Assembly (NCBI GenBank): GCA_947169935.1
Contig: CAMVRS010000009.1
Location: 1-46,661 of the forward strand
DNA from: an uncultured Lachnospiraceae bacterium
Lineage (GTDB): Bacteria; Bacillota; Clostridia; Lachnospirales; Lachnospiraceae
DNA length: 46,661 bases
Direction of reading: 5' to 3'
A program made the position numbers and the translations under genes. A model generated the notes under the pieces. That model saw only the letters and a list, made by a program, of their open reading frames with translations. It was not told the DNA's origin and did not search any database. Numbering within the stretch: the stretch's first letter is position 1; the number at the start of each line of letters is the position of its first letter. This document shows positions 34,501-41,087 of this stretch, one piece after another.

Positions 34501-36309
34501 GAAGCGGAATACGCAAACAAAGCCAAGAGCCGTTTCCTTGCCAATATGTCCCACGAGATCCGCACTCCTATAAATGCTGTGCTGGGTATGGATGAGATGA
34601 TACTCCGGGAGAGTAATGAAAAGGAAATACGCGAATACGCGGCAGATATCTACTCTGCCGGAAATACGCTCCTGGCCCTTATAAATGACATCCTGGATTC
34701 ATCTAAGATCGAGTCCGGTAAGATGGAGCTGGTGCTGGTAGAATACGAACTGAAAGAGCTGATACGCAACCTGGTAAACATGATAAAACGCAGGGCACAG
34801 GAAAAGGACCTGGTGCTTAATACAGAAGTTGATGAGAACCTTCCTTCTGTTCTTTACGGAGATGATGTACGTATACGTCAGGTTGTGACCAACATCCTTA
34901 CCAATGCAGTCAAGTATACTCACGAAGGCAGCGTGACACTGCGCATATCGGGAGTATCTGAGAATGACAGGCTGACCCTCAGGATAGAGGTTGAAGATAC
35001 GGGTATAGGCATAAAAGAAGAAGATATACCTAAGCTTTTTGAAGCATACCAGCGTATAGAAGAAGGACGTAACCGCAACATCGAGGGCACCGGACTGGGA
35101 ATGAGCATCACCGTGCAGCTTCTTAAGATGATGGGCAGCGAGCTTAAGGTGGAGAGTACCTACGGAAAGGGATCACGCTTCTGGTTTGAACTGGAACAGA
35201 AGATCATTGAGCGTAAACCCATGGGAAATATCGAACGCGGTGCTGCGGATGATGAGAGCAGATTCCGCGGCAGTTTTACGGCACCTGATGCAAAGGTCCT
35301 GGTGGTAGATGATAACGCCCTGAATTTAAGGGTATTCAGGAGCCTTATCAAACATACCGGCATGCAGATCAGTGAAGCATCCAGCGGAGCGGAATCCCTA
35401 AAACTTGCAGAGGAAAAGCATTATGATCTTGTTTTCCTGGATCATATGATGCCTGATATGGACGGAATAGAGACTCTGCATCATATGAGAAAGATCGAAG
35501 GCTATGATAAGGTGCCAATCTATATGCTGAGTGCAAATGCGCTCTCCGGTGTAAAAGAGCAGTATCTTGAGGAGGGTTTTGACGGATACCTTGCAAAGCC
35601 CATAGTATCGGAAAAGCTGGAACAGGCCATAAGGGAGAATCTGCCGGAGCAGATGATAAAACCTTATACGGGAACTGCGGATGTGAGCCCGGCCGTTAAT
35701 GAAGAAACGGAAACAGAGGATGATAACGATCATGAGTATCCGCTCATCGACGGTCTTGACTGGGATTATGCGAAGATACATCTGCCGGATCATGAGCTGC
35801 TGATGGATACCATAAGGAATTTTTATAACAGCATAGATGCTTCAGCCGATAAGCTCTGCAGCTTAAAAGGAGATCCAGATGCCTACAGGATCAAAGTGCA
35901 TTCGATGAAGAGCTCAGCTGCGATAATCGGTATCGTACCGTTAGCCGGAATGGCCAGGATACTGGAAAAGGCTGCGGCGGACGGCGATGATGCAGTTATA
36001 GAAAAGATTCATGATATCTTCATAGGACAATGGCGCTCTTACAAGGATAAACTCAGGGAGCTGGTTTATGAAGAGGATGAAGAAAAGCCTGCCGGTGATA
36101 ATGCTCTGTTACTTACACATATAGAGAGGATGGATACTGCCATTGATGAATATGATGTTAATGAGGCAGAAGATATCTTTGAGAAGATAGATGAGTACAG
36201 CTATGAGCCTGCGGTGCAGGAGCTGCTGGAAAAACTCAGATCGGCAATAGAGCAGTATGATATGGATATGGCTAAAGAGATAGCAGCACAGATAAAAGAG
36301 ATATTATAA
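31591..36309 (+). CDS. Hybrid sensor histidine kinase with N-terminal ECF-S-like membrane domain
   Basis: A 1572-residue multidomain sensor. In order: a five- or six-helix region resembling an ECF transporter S component (about 10-180; WLDSIGTFISAVTLGPVAGA); a further membrane segment (188-207); an extracellular propeller of two-component-regulator repeats (about 218-800; YIWAGAYSGLYRYDG, RLWIGTND); a Y_Y_Y domain (about 839-916); a membrane helix (928-950); HisKA with His988 (NMSHEIRTP); HATPase with DTGIGI and GTGLGMS; a receiver with Asp1284 (FLDHMMPDMDG); HPt with His1437 (VHSMKSSAA); and a helical tail. No DNA-binding domain is present, so the relay must pass to an unlinked partner. The frame is open from 31492, but the ATG at 31591 fits the promoter and first membrane helix. 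Confidence 0.9.
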   Translation: MKKWLFKVNAGSIALILLGTLINIVGGLMASRLNLPWWLDSIGTFISAVTLGPVAGAISGALMNVIMELFSPGMLPFAIVSICGGLAVGVFFPRDRKIDSFSVIATALFAGFVMSVVCTPLNMYFNDGYTGNVWGDALVDMLAENVNFAAFRCLAGCLLVNMPDKAICILVTMLILWCARKVKDKKQIVTPILLLSLVFGAMMPLRTVAAGGIRADHSAVVYGVDDGLTSAEINTIAQTADGYIWAGAYSGLYRYDGRSFSQIQPDKRISNVIYLFEDHSGRLWIGTNDSGVACYDTDTAQVDFYTVKEGLAADSIRSICEDDEGGIYVSTTKELCRIYNGQIQVFTDETELRCIYSLKNMGNGCIAGVTKNGLVFVMKEGKVVCTEKSGDDSYSYTAIAATPEGDVLAGTSADILYRYEISTEGMLKEKGSFSVEGLSYVNHIAWSDQVQGYLVAATRGLFLIGWADNIENLSMEGFDAAVSDAITDAQGNLWFASSQQGILKLSPSSFTDPAVAGGIQLSAANSLLAEQGSLLIGTDTGLHIIDIKSGKEINNALTERLEGIRIRHLFRDSNRVLWLSTYAQEGLMRADTQGNIISVSEQENGLIGSRYRFCLELTDGTILAASTDGIDLLKDGRPVGSIGAEQGMEVPQVLSAVECEDGSILAGTDGGGVYRIRNGAVVGHIGSDEGLLSQVVMRIVPCRGGYIYVTSNGLYYGMADDPVRHLENFPYNNVYDVYITEDDVAWVSSSAGIFVVNLSDLLGEADYQYVLLNRSRGFDASLTANAHSAVDGDILYLCCADGVRSVNTKSYNSLNEDYDIRLSAVKEGEQTVSIEDGVYRIPSGKGRIQIQPAVLNYAMSDPLLSIELEGVDTRPLLFHQSELPDLYYNNLPHGDYSLSIKVLDDLSGAVKKEKIFYLHKDAELYEMGYYKLYLVLVGTMLVAFLAWTIAKMGNMAVINRQYDQIREAKEEAEYANKAKSRFLANMSHEIRTPINAVLGMDEMILRESNEKEIREYAADIYSAGNTLLALINDILDSSKIESGKMELVLVEYELKELIRNLVNMIKRRAQEKDLVLNTEVDENLPSVLYGDDVRIRQVVTNILTNAVKYTHEGSVTLRISGVSENDRLTLRIEVEDTGIGIKEEDIPKLFEAYQRIEEGRNRNIEGTGLGMSITVQLLKMMGSELKVESTYGKGSRFWFELEQKIIERKPMGNIERGAADDESRFRGSFTAPDAKVLVVDDNALNLRVFRSLIKHTGMQISEASSGAESLKLAEEKHYDLVFLDHMMPDMDGIETLHHMRKIEGYDKVPIYMLSANALSGVKEQYLEEGFDGYLAKPIVSEKLEQAIRENLPEQMIKPYTGTADVSPAVNEETETEDDNDHEYPLIDGLDWDYAKIHLPDHELLMDTIRNFYNSIDASADKLCSLKGDPDAYRIKVHSMKSSAAIIGIVPLAGMARILEKAAADGDDAVIEKIHDIFIGQWRSYKDKLRELVYEEDEEKPAGDNALLLTHIERMDTAIDEYDVNEAEDIFEKIDEYSYEPAVQELLEKLRSAIEQYDMDMAKEIAAQIKEIL

Positions 36310-36310
36310 C

Positions 36311-36345
36311 GGGGCAGCCCCCTCCGGGGGCGTGCCCCAATTTTT
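36311..36345 (+). terminator. Rho-independent terminator of the hybrid kinase gene
   Basis: A GC-rich double stem (GGGGC...GCCCC outside, GCCCCC-TCC-GGGGGC inside, 36311-36338) followed by AATTTTT. Its T-run touches the stop codon of the convergent XRE gene. Confidence 0.9.
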
Positions 36346-36539
36346 CATTCTTCCCAAAACAATTCATCAAGCGTCTTCCCCAGTGCTTTGCAAATTGCGC
36401 GGCACAGATTGATTGTGGGGTTGTAATCACCCTTTTCTATGGCGTTTATTGTCTGCCGGGACACGCCTACCTTTTCGGCCAGATCCTGCTGCGAAAGATC
36501 AAGGGCAGCCCTTGCGGATTTCAGCTTAAGATTCTTCAT
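36345..36539 (-). CDS. Small XRE-family transcriptional regulator
   Basis: The product is 64 residues, essentially one Cro/CI helix-turn-helix: LSQQDLAEKVGVSRQTINAIEKGDYNPTI is the HTH with recognition helix SRQTINAIEKG, closing with KALGKTLDELFWEE. Such minimal regulators usually dimerise and often control the adjacent membrane protein gene with which they share an operon. That gene lies 15 nt upstream. An AAGGAGGGG site precedes the ATG. Two TTACAAAATGTCA repeats at the operon's promoter are candidate operators. Confidence 0.92.
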   Translation of the reverse strand: MKNLKLKSARAALDLSQQDLAEKVGVSRQTINAIEKGDYNPTINLCRAICKALGKTLDELFWEE

Positions 36540-36554
36540 AAGGTGCCCCTCCTT

Positions 36555-37649
36555 TTATTCTTCGTCATCATCATCAGTACCGTTTTCTTTGGATGAGGAT
36601 ATCTTTTTGCTGATCATGGCAGCAGGAAGTATCACTATAAAGATTATGGCACACAGTAAGTTTATAGCAGGAAGATCGAGCTTTCCGCCGGATATCATCT
36701 TTCCGCTGGCTGCATTGGTAAAAGCAGCCAGTGCATTGCCAATACCTACAAATATGAAGCCGATCGTCACGCCGGTAGATTTTTCATTAAGAGCCAGATA
36801 TGCTTCATGCTCGATACAGTACAGCACATATGAGACAAGCCCGGGAAAGAAAGCTGTGGTATAGAGTACATGGCTGTGTACCATAGGCAGGATATCCAGT
36901 ATGTCTATCATCATCACCAGGAAGAGGCTTACGGAAAAGGTTATGAATCCGAGACGGAAACCGCGTCCGCGTTCGATCTCCTGGCGCTCATCAAAAGCTT
37001 TTGCCGTTCTTGCCTGAAGAAATACTCCCAGCAGGACCATCATCAGCACGATGATAAGGAATACCCATATTGAAAAAGCAATGTTATCGTTATTCCTGCG
37101 CAGGGTGAGAGAGTAATCCAGCTTGATGGTGTCATCACCGCCAAGGGCGTTAAAGTCGATATCATCGGCCAGTTCTTCAGCTTCCCGTGCAGAGCATAAG
37201 AATTCTTTTGCGTATTCGATATAGCTTTCACGGTCGGTGAAATAGCTGTAGACCATGTGGTAGTTGCCTGCGGAGAACATAAGGTCGGTACTGGCGTCTA
37301 CCGCTCCTGCGCAGCTGCGGAATACGATGTTTCCATCACTGTCTGTGATATGCATGATAGTTACAAAGCGGAAGACGGAGGGATTGACGGATGTCAGATT
37401 CCTGCTGTTCATGCCTTCGGGCATCCAGCTGTAACCAAAATTATAATTACCGGTTTTGTCCACAGTGAAGTCGACTTCGGTGAATCCTGGGTTTATGACA
37501 CCGTTTGTGATCTTTATATCCTTTGACCAGTTTGAATTCATATAATTTCCTTTAAATACATCTTCCTTAAATCCTAAGGGCAGTATTATTATTCCCAGGA
37601 CAAGTGCTGCGATAAGGCAGATGGTGATGACAGTCATTTTTTTCTTCAT
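36555..37649 (-). CDS. Polytopic membrane protein paired with XRE regulator, function unknown
   Basis: The ATG at 37649 has an AAAGGA site about 10 nt before it and begins the first membrane helix; the frame is open 16 codons further but without support. The 364-residue protein has an N-terminal anchor (TVITICLIAALVLGIIILPL), an extracellular domain of about 160 residues, then roughly six membrane helices (from about residue 185 to 345) and a short acidic tail ending in DDDDEE. No transporter or enzyme motif is recognised. It is co-transcribed with the XRE gene. Confidence 0.75.
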   Translation of the reverse strand: MKKKMTVITICLIAALVLGIIILPLGFKEDVFKGNYMNSNWSKDIKITNGVINPGFTEVDFTVDKTGNYNFGYSWMPEGMNSRNLTSVNPSVFRFVTIMHITDSDGNIVFRSCAGAVDASTDLMFSAGNYHMVYSYFTDRESYIEYAKEFLCSAREAEELADDIDFNALGGDDTIKLDYSLTLRRNNDNIAFSIWVFLIIVLMMVLLGVFLQARTAKAFDERQEIERGRGFRLGFITFSVSLFLVMMIDILDILPMVHSHVLYTTAFFPGLVSYVLYCIEHEAYLALNEKSTGVTIGFIFVGIGNALAAFTNAASGKMISGGKLDLPAINLLCAIIFIVILPAAMISKKISSSKENGTDDDDEE

Positions 37650-37704
37650 TTTCTTAGCGTCCTTTCTAAACGCAGTAAAGCTTTGCAATAAATACATTAA
37701 AAAA

Positions 37705-37715
37705 GTTACGGTAAC
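37705..37715. promoter_or_regulatory. Perfect 11-bp palindrome near the transcription start
   Basis: GTTACGGTAAC lies about 14-24 bp downstream of the -10 box of the membrane-protein/XRE operon, a position where a bound repressor would block transcription. It is an alternative operator to the TTACAAAATGTCA repeats. Confidence 0.35.
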
Positions 37716-37728
37716 AGCTGTTGAGATG

Positions 37729-37757
37729 ATACTACATCACGCCTTACAAAATGTCAA
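37729..37757 (-). promoter_or_regulatory. Promoter of the membrane-protein/XRE operon
   Basis: On the minus strand consensus TTGACA (37752-37757), 17 bp, TAGTAT (37729-37734). The -35 box overlaps one of two direct repeats, and the promoter begins only 8 bp past the lysR stop codon. Confidence 0.65.
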
Positions 37758-37777
37758 GTATAATTTACAAAATGTCA
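37744..37777. repeat. Two 13-bp direct repeats, probable operator
   Basis: TTACAAAATGTCA occurs at 37744-37756 and again, identical, at 37765-37777, a 21-bp phasing (two helical turns). The first overlaps the -35 box of the membrane-protein/XRE operon; the second covers the last codons of the lysR-type gene. Two-turn spacing fits two repressor dimers on one DNA face. Confidence 0.6.
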
Positions 37778-38661
37778 TTTGGAGATAATATGAGGTCCAT
37801 GAATTTGCGTGCTGCCATGCCGGTGGAACCGCTTTTGGGAGAGAGCATGCTTACGGCACGGTCAGGCAGTGACGTGTTTAATTCAAGCCGCCTGACTATC
37901 CCTTTGTTTAAAGCGTCACCGGAGAATTCCTCTGTTATGCCTGCTACGCCCAGGCCTATCTCTGCCAGTGATATCAGCAGTTCGTAACTGGCCAGCTCGA
38001 TCTCGGGTTCCAGCCTCAGCCCTTTTTTTAAGAAAAAATCCTCAAGGAAACGCCGCGATCCGGCTTCTTTTTCCAGCAGTATCAGCGGAAGGGCGGATAT
38101 CTCTTTCAGACTGTAAGTTTTTGAAAAGTCTACGGGGTAATCCGGGGCTGCCACAAAAGCGGTATGTGTTTTGAAACACATATGGGATTCAAAACGTTCA
38201 TCTCTTTCATTGGTGGTGGCAAAGGCTATATCCACCGTTCCGCTGCTTAAGAAGTTCATAACGCGCCTGGAGGTGCCGTTAAGTATACGGACTTTTACGC
38301 CGGGATACAGGCGGTGATACTGCTTAAGATATTTAAGAAGATAACATTCGGTCAGCGTATTGCTGGCTCCTATGGTAAGCTCACCGCGGAGCAGTTCCTT
38401 GGATTCGTTAAGCCGTTCTTCGCCGGCTTCCAGCATGGAGAGAGCGCCGGATACGTATTCATAGAGGGTATGCCCGTCGGTGGTCAGCTGCACTCCGCGG
38501 GGGCTGCGGGAAAAAAGCCGGACGCCCAGGGAATCTTCCAGAGTCTTTATCGACTGGCTCACGGCAGATTGGCTGAGATACAGCTCTTTGGCAGTAGAAG
38601 AGATATTACCCTTATCGGCAACCATCTTAAAGATCTTATAATGTTCTATCTTCGCCTGCAT
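37765..38661 (-). CDS. LysR family transcriptional regulator
   Basis: A 298-residue regulator with an N-terminal winged HTH (about residues 1-60; STAKELYLSQSAVSQSIKTL) and a C-terminal periplasmic-binding-like effector domain (about 90-290; ELTIGASNTLTECYLLKYL). An AGGAGGG-type site lies before the ATG. It is divergent from purA across a 159-bp gap that contains a LysR-type T-N11-A palindrome, the usual layout for a regulator that controls itself and its neighbour. The effector is unknown. A purine-pathway role is only suggested by position. Confidence 0.93.
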   Translation of the reverse strand: MQAKIEHYKIFKMVADKGNISSTAKELYLSQSAVSQSIKTLEDSLGVRLFSRSPRGVQLTTDGHTLYEYVSGALSMLEAGEERLNESKELLRGELTIGASNTLTECYLLKYLKQYHRLYPGVKVRILNGTSRRVMNFLSSGTVDIAFATTNERDERFESHMCFKTHTAFVAAPDYPVDFSKTYSLKEISALPLILLEKEAGSRRFLEDFFLKKGLRLEPEIELASYELLISLAEIGLGVAGITEEFSGDALNKGIVRRLELNTSLPDRAVSMLSPKSGSTGMAARKFMDLILSPNDIL

Positions 38662-38675
38662 ATTACCCTCCTTAA

Positions 38676-38692
38676 CATAAGAAATACTTATG
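38676..38692. promoter_or_regulatory. LysR-type binding box
   Basis: CATAAG-AAATA-CTTATG is a perfect inverted repeat that contains the LysR-family T-N11-A pattern within ATAAG-N5-CTTAT. It lies just 15 bp upstream of the regulator's start codon, fitting autoregulation. Looser CTTAT and ATAAG half-sites follow towards purA. Confidence 0.6.
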
Positions 38693-38713
38693 ATAAATAT
38701 TAAAATATTCTGT

Positions 38714-38742
38714 TTTACTTATATTGCTGTTTTGATTATAAT
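38714..38742 (+). promoter_or_regulatory. Candidate purA promoter
   Basis: TTTACT (38714-38719), 17 bp, consensus TATAAT (38737-38742), leaving an approximately 70-nt leader before the AAGGAGG site of purA. Confidence 0.55.
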
Positions 38743-38820
38743 AAGCATTGTCTTGTTTTACAATAGTAAAAACTTAAAGCAGTTATCAGTAACAATGGGG
38801 ATTTATCAAGGAGGTAAAAA

Positions 38821-40116
38821 ATGGTAAAAGCAGTTGTAGGAGCTAATTGGGGTGATGAAGGAAAAGGTAAGATAACCGATATGCTTGCGCAGGACGCAGA
38901 TATCGTTGTACGTTTCCAGGGCGGTGCCAACGCCGGACATACCATAAAGAATAAATACGGTAAGTTTGCACTGCATACACTGCCTTCGGGTGTTTTCTAC
39001 GATCATACTACATCGGTCATAGGAAACGGAGTGGCGCTCAATGTACCTAAGTTTTTTGAGGAGATCAGATCTATCACGGAAAGAAACGTGCCCATGCCCA
39101 AGATAATGATAAGCGACAGGGCGCAGATAGTAATGCCTTATCATATCTTATTTGACCAGTATGAAGAGGAGAGACTTGCAGGTGCTGCATTTGGTTCCAC
39201 CAAGTCGGGCATCGCTCCCTTCTATTCAGACAAGTTCGCCAAGATCGGATTCCAGGTAAACGAACCCTTTGAGGATGAACAGATACTTAAAGATAAGATC
39301 AAGAGAGTGATCGTTCAGAAGAATGTTCTGCTCGAGCATCTGTATCACAAGCCTGTGCTTAAAGAGGATGAGATCTATGATACGTTGATGGAATACAAGA
39401 AGATGGTTGAGCCTTACGTGGGTGATGTGAGTGCATTCCTCTGCAAGGCGCTTAAGGAAGGAAAGACAGTCCTTCTTGAGGGACAGCTGGGAACTCTTAA
39501 GGATGCCGATCACGGAATCTATCCCATGGTAACCAGCTCAAATACGATCGCTGCATACGGTGCCGTAGGCGCAGGCGTACCTCCCTACGAGATCAAGCAG
39601 GTTGTTACCGTATGTAAGGCATATTCTTCCGCAGTAGGCGGCGGTGATTTTGTTTCCGAGATATTCGGTGATGAAGCTAACGAACTTCGCAATCGCGGCG
39701 GTGACGGCGGCGAATACGGTGCAACCACCGGCAGACCCAGACGTGTGGGCTGGTTTGACTGTGTGGCTTCCAGATACGGCTGCAGACTGCAGGGCACTAC
39801 GGATGTGGCGTTCACGGTGCTGGATGTTCTGGGTTATCTGGATGAGATCCCTGTATGCGTTGATTATGAGATAGACGGTGAAATAGTATCCGACTTCCCT
39901 GTTACACATCTGCTCAATAAGGCAAAGCCCGTATGGAAGACGCTTCCCGGATGGAAGTGCGATATCACCGGTATCCGCAAGTATGAGGATCTGCCCGAAA
40001 ACTGCCGTAAGTATATTGAATTTGTTGAGGAGCAGATAGGTTATCCCATCACCATGATATCCAACGGACCTTCCCGCGAGGATATAATCTACAGGGAGTC
40101 ACCGCTTAAGAAATAA
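38821..40116 (+). CDS. purA: Adenylosuccinate synthetase
   Basis: A 431-residue enzyme that joins IMP and aspartate with GTP to give adenylosuccinate, the first step from IMP to AMP. The GTP-binding glycine loop, NWGDEGKGKITDML, lies at the N-terminus with the catalytic aspartate, followed by FQGGANAGHT. A central GSTKSGIAP and a late TTGRPRRVGWFD also match the family. AAGGAGG precedes the ATG. The next enzyme in the route to AMP, PurB, is the gene with two stops at 30898-30915. DMT transporter and helicase genes follow on the same strand after short gaps. Confidence 0.97.
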   Translation: MVKAVVGANWGDEGKGKITDMLAQDADIVVRFQGGANAGHTIKNKYGKFALHTLPSGVFYDHTTSVIGNGVALNVPKFFEEIRSITERNVPMPKIMISDRAQIVMPYHILFDQYEEERLAGAAFGSTKSGIAPFYSDKFAKIGFQVNEPFEDEQILKDKIKRVIVQKNVLLEHLYHKPVLKEDEIYDTLMEYKKMVEPYVGDVSAFLCKALKEGKTVLLEGQLGTLKDADHGIYPMVTSSNTIAAYGAVGAGVPPYEIKQVVTVCKAYSSAVGGGDFVSEIFGDEANELRNRGGDGGEYGATTGRPRRVGWFDCVASRYGCRLQGTTDVAFTVLDVLGYLDEIPVCVDYEIDGEIVSDFPVTHLLNKAKPVWKTLPGWKCDITGIRKYEDLPENCRKYIEFVEEQIGYPITMISNGPSREDIIYRESPLKK

Positions 40117-40129
40117 GGTGTTTAAGTAA

Positions 40130-41071
40130 ATGCTCTGGATGTTGCTGACGCTCTTTTACGGTGTGGTAAAGGGGCTGAGAGAAATAGTTAAAAAGAAGTC
40201 ACTGGAGAAAAGTACCGTAATGGAGGTACTTTTCTTTTATACACTCATAGGTTTCGTGATACTGCTGCCTGATGTGGGGGAAGTGACGTTTATCAGGCCA
40301 AACCTCTTATTGCTGGTGGCGGTTAAATCTTTTGTTATCTTTATTGCCTGGATATGCGGATTCAGGGCTATCAGGGAGATACCGGTCAGTTTATACGGCC
40401 TGCTGGATCTTTCAAGGGTGCTTTTTGCAACGCTGCTTGGTGTGGTGTTTATAAAAGAGATTCTGCGCCCGACGCAGATGATCGGCCTGCTGCTGGTGGC
40501 AGCAGGGCTGATGGCGCTACGATTTGAAGGGCGCTTCAGAGCAAAGCGAAGCGGGAATGCGGAGGCTGCCGCAGATGCACCGGAAATAACGGAAGAAACC
40601 GACGGTACAAAAGCGGAGGAGGACGGCAAAGAGAAAAAAACGGGATCACGCATGTGGCTGTTTGTGGTGCTCAGCTTCCTTTCGGCCTTTCTGAACGCCG
40701 TAAGCGGCACCATGGATAAGGTCCTGACAAAGGATATAAGTCCTGCGGATCTGCAGTTCTGGTATATGCTGTTCCTTGTGCTTTTTTATGCGCTGTATAT
40801 GATCATCAGCCGTACGCATATGGACTGGAAGAAGACTTTAAAGAACTACTGGATATGGATACTCAGCATACTCTTTATCCTTGCGGACAGGGCTCTTTTT
40901 ATGGCTAATCAGATCCCCGAGTCCAAAGTTACGGTGATGACGCTGATAAAGCAGTCGGGCTGTATCGTTACCATACTTGGCGGCCGGCTTGTTTTTAAAG
41001 AAAAGGGAATGGTCTACAAACTTTTCTGTGCATCTGTTATAATAGCGGGTATCATGATAGGAGTGCTGTAA
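40130..41071 (+). CDS. DMT superfamily (EamA-type) transporter
   Basis: The 313-residue protein has about ten membrane helices in two EamA-like halves. They are separated by an unusually long charged cytoplasmic linker (about residues 138-178, rich in Glu, Lys and Ala). The first half contains the typical PVSLYGLLDLSRVLFATLLG; the second ends with QIPESKVTVMTLIKQSGCIV. DMT proteins export or import metabolites; the substrate is unknown. It starts 13 nt after purA, with AAGGTG as a fair ribosome site, and may be co-transcribed with it. The helicase gene follows after 16 nt. Confidence 0.85.
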   Translation: MLWMLLTLFYGVVKGLREIVKKKSLEKSTVMEVLFFYTLIGFVILLPDVGEVTFIRPNLLLLVAVKSFVIFIAWICGFRAIREIPVSLYGLLDLSRVLFATLLGVVFIKEILRPTQMIGLLLVAAGLMALRFEGRFRAKRSGNAEAAADAPEITEETDGTKAEEDGKEKKTGSRMWLFVVLSFLSAFLNAVSGTMDKVLTKDISPADLQFWYMLFLVLFYALYMIISRTHMDWKKTLKNYWIWILSILFILADRALFMANQIPESKVTVMTLIKQSGCIVTILGGRLVFKEKGMVYKLFCASVIIAGIMIGVL

Positions 41072-41087
41072 CGGACGAGGAGTAATT

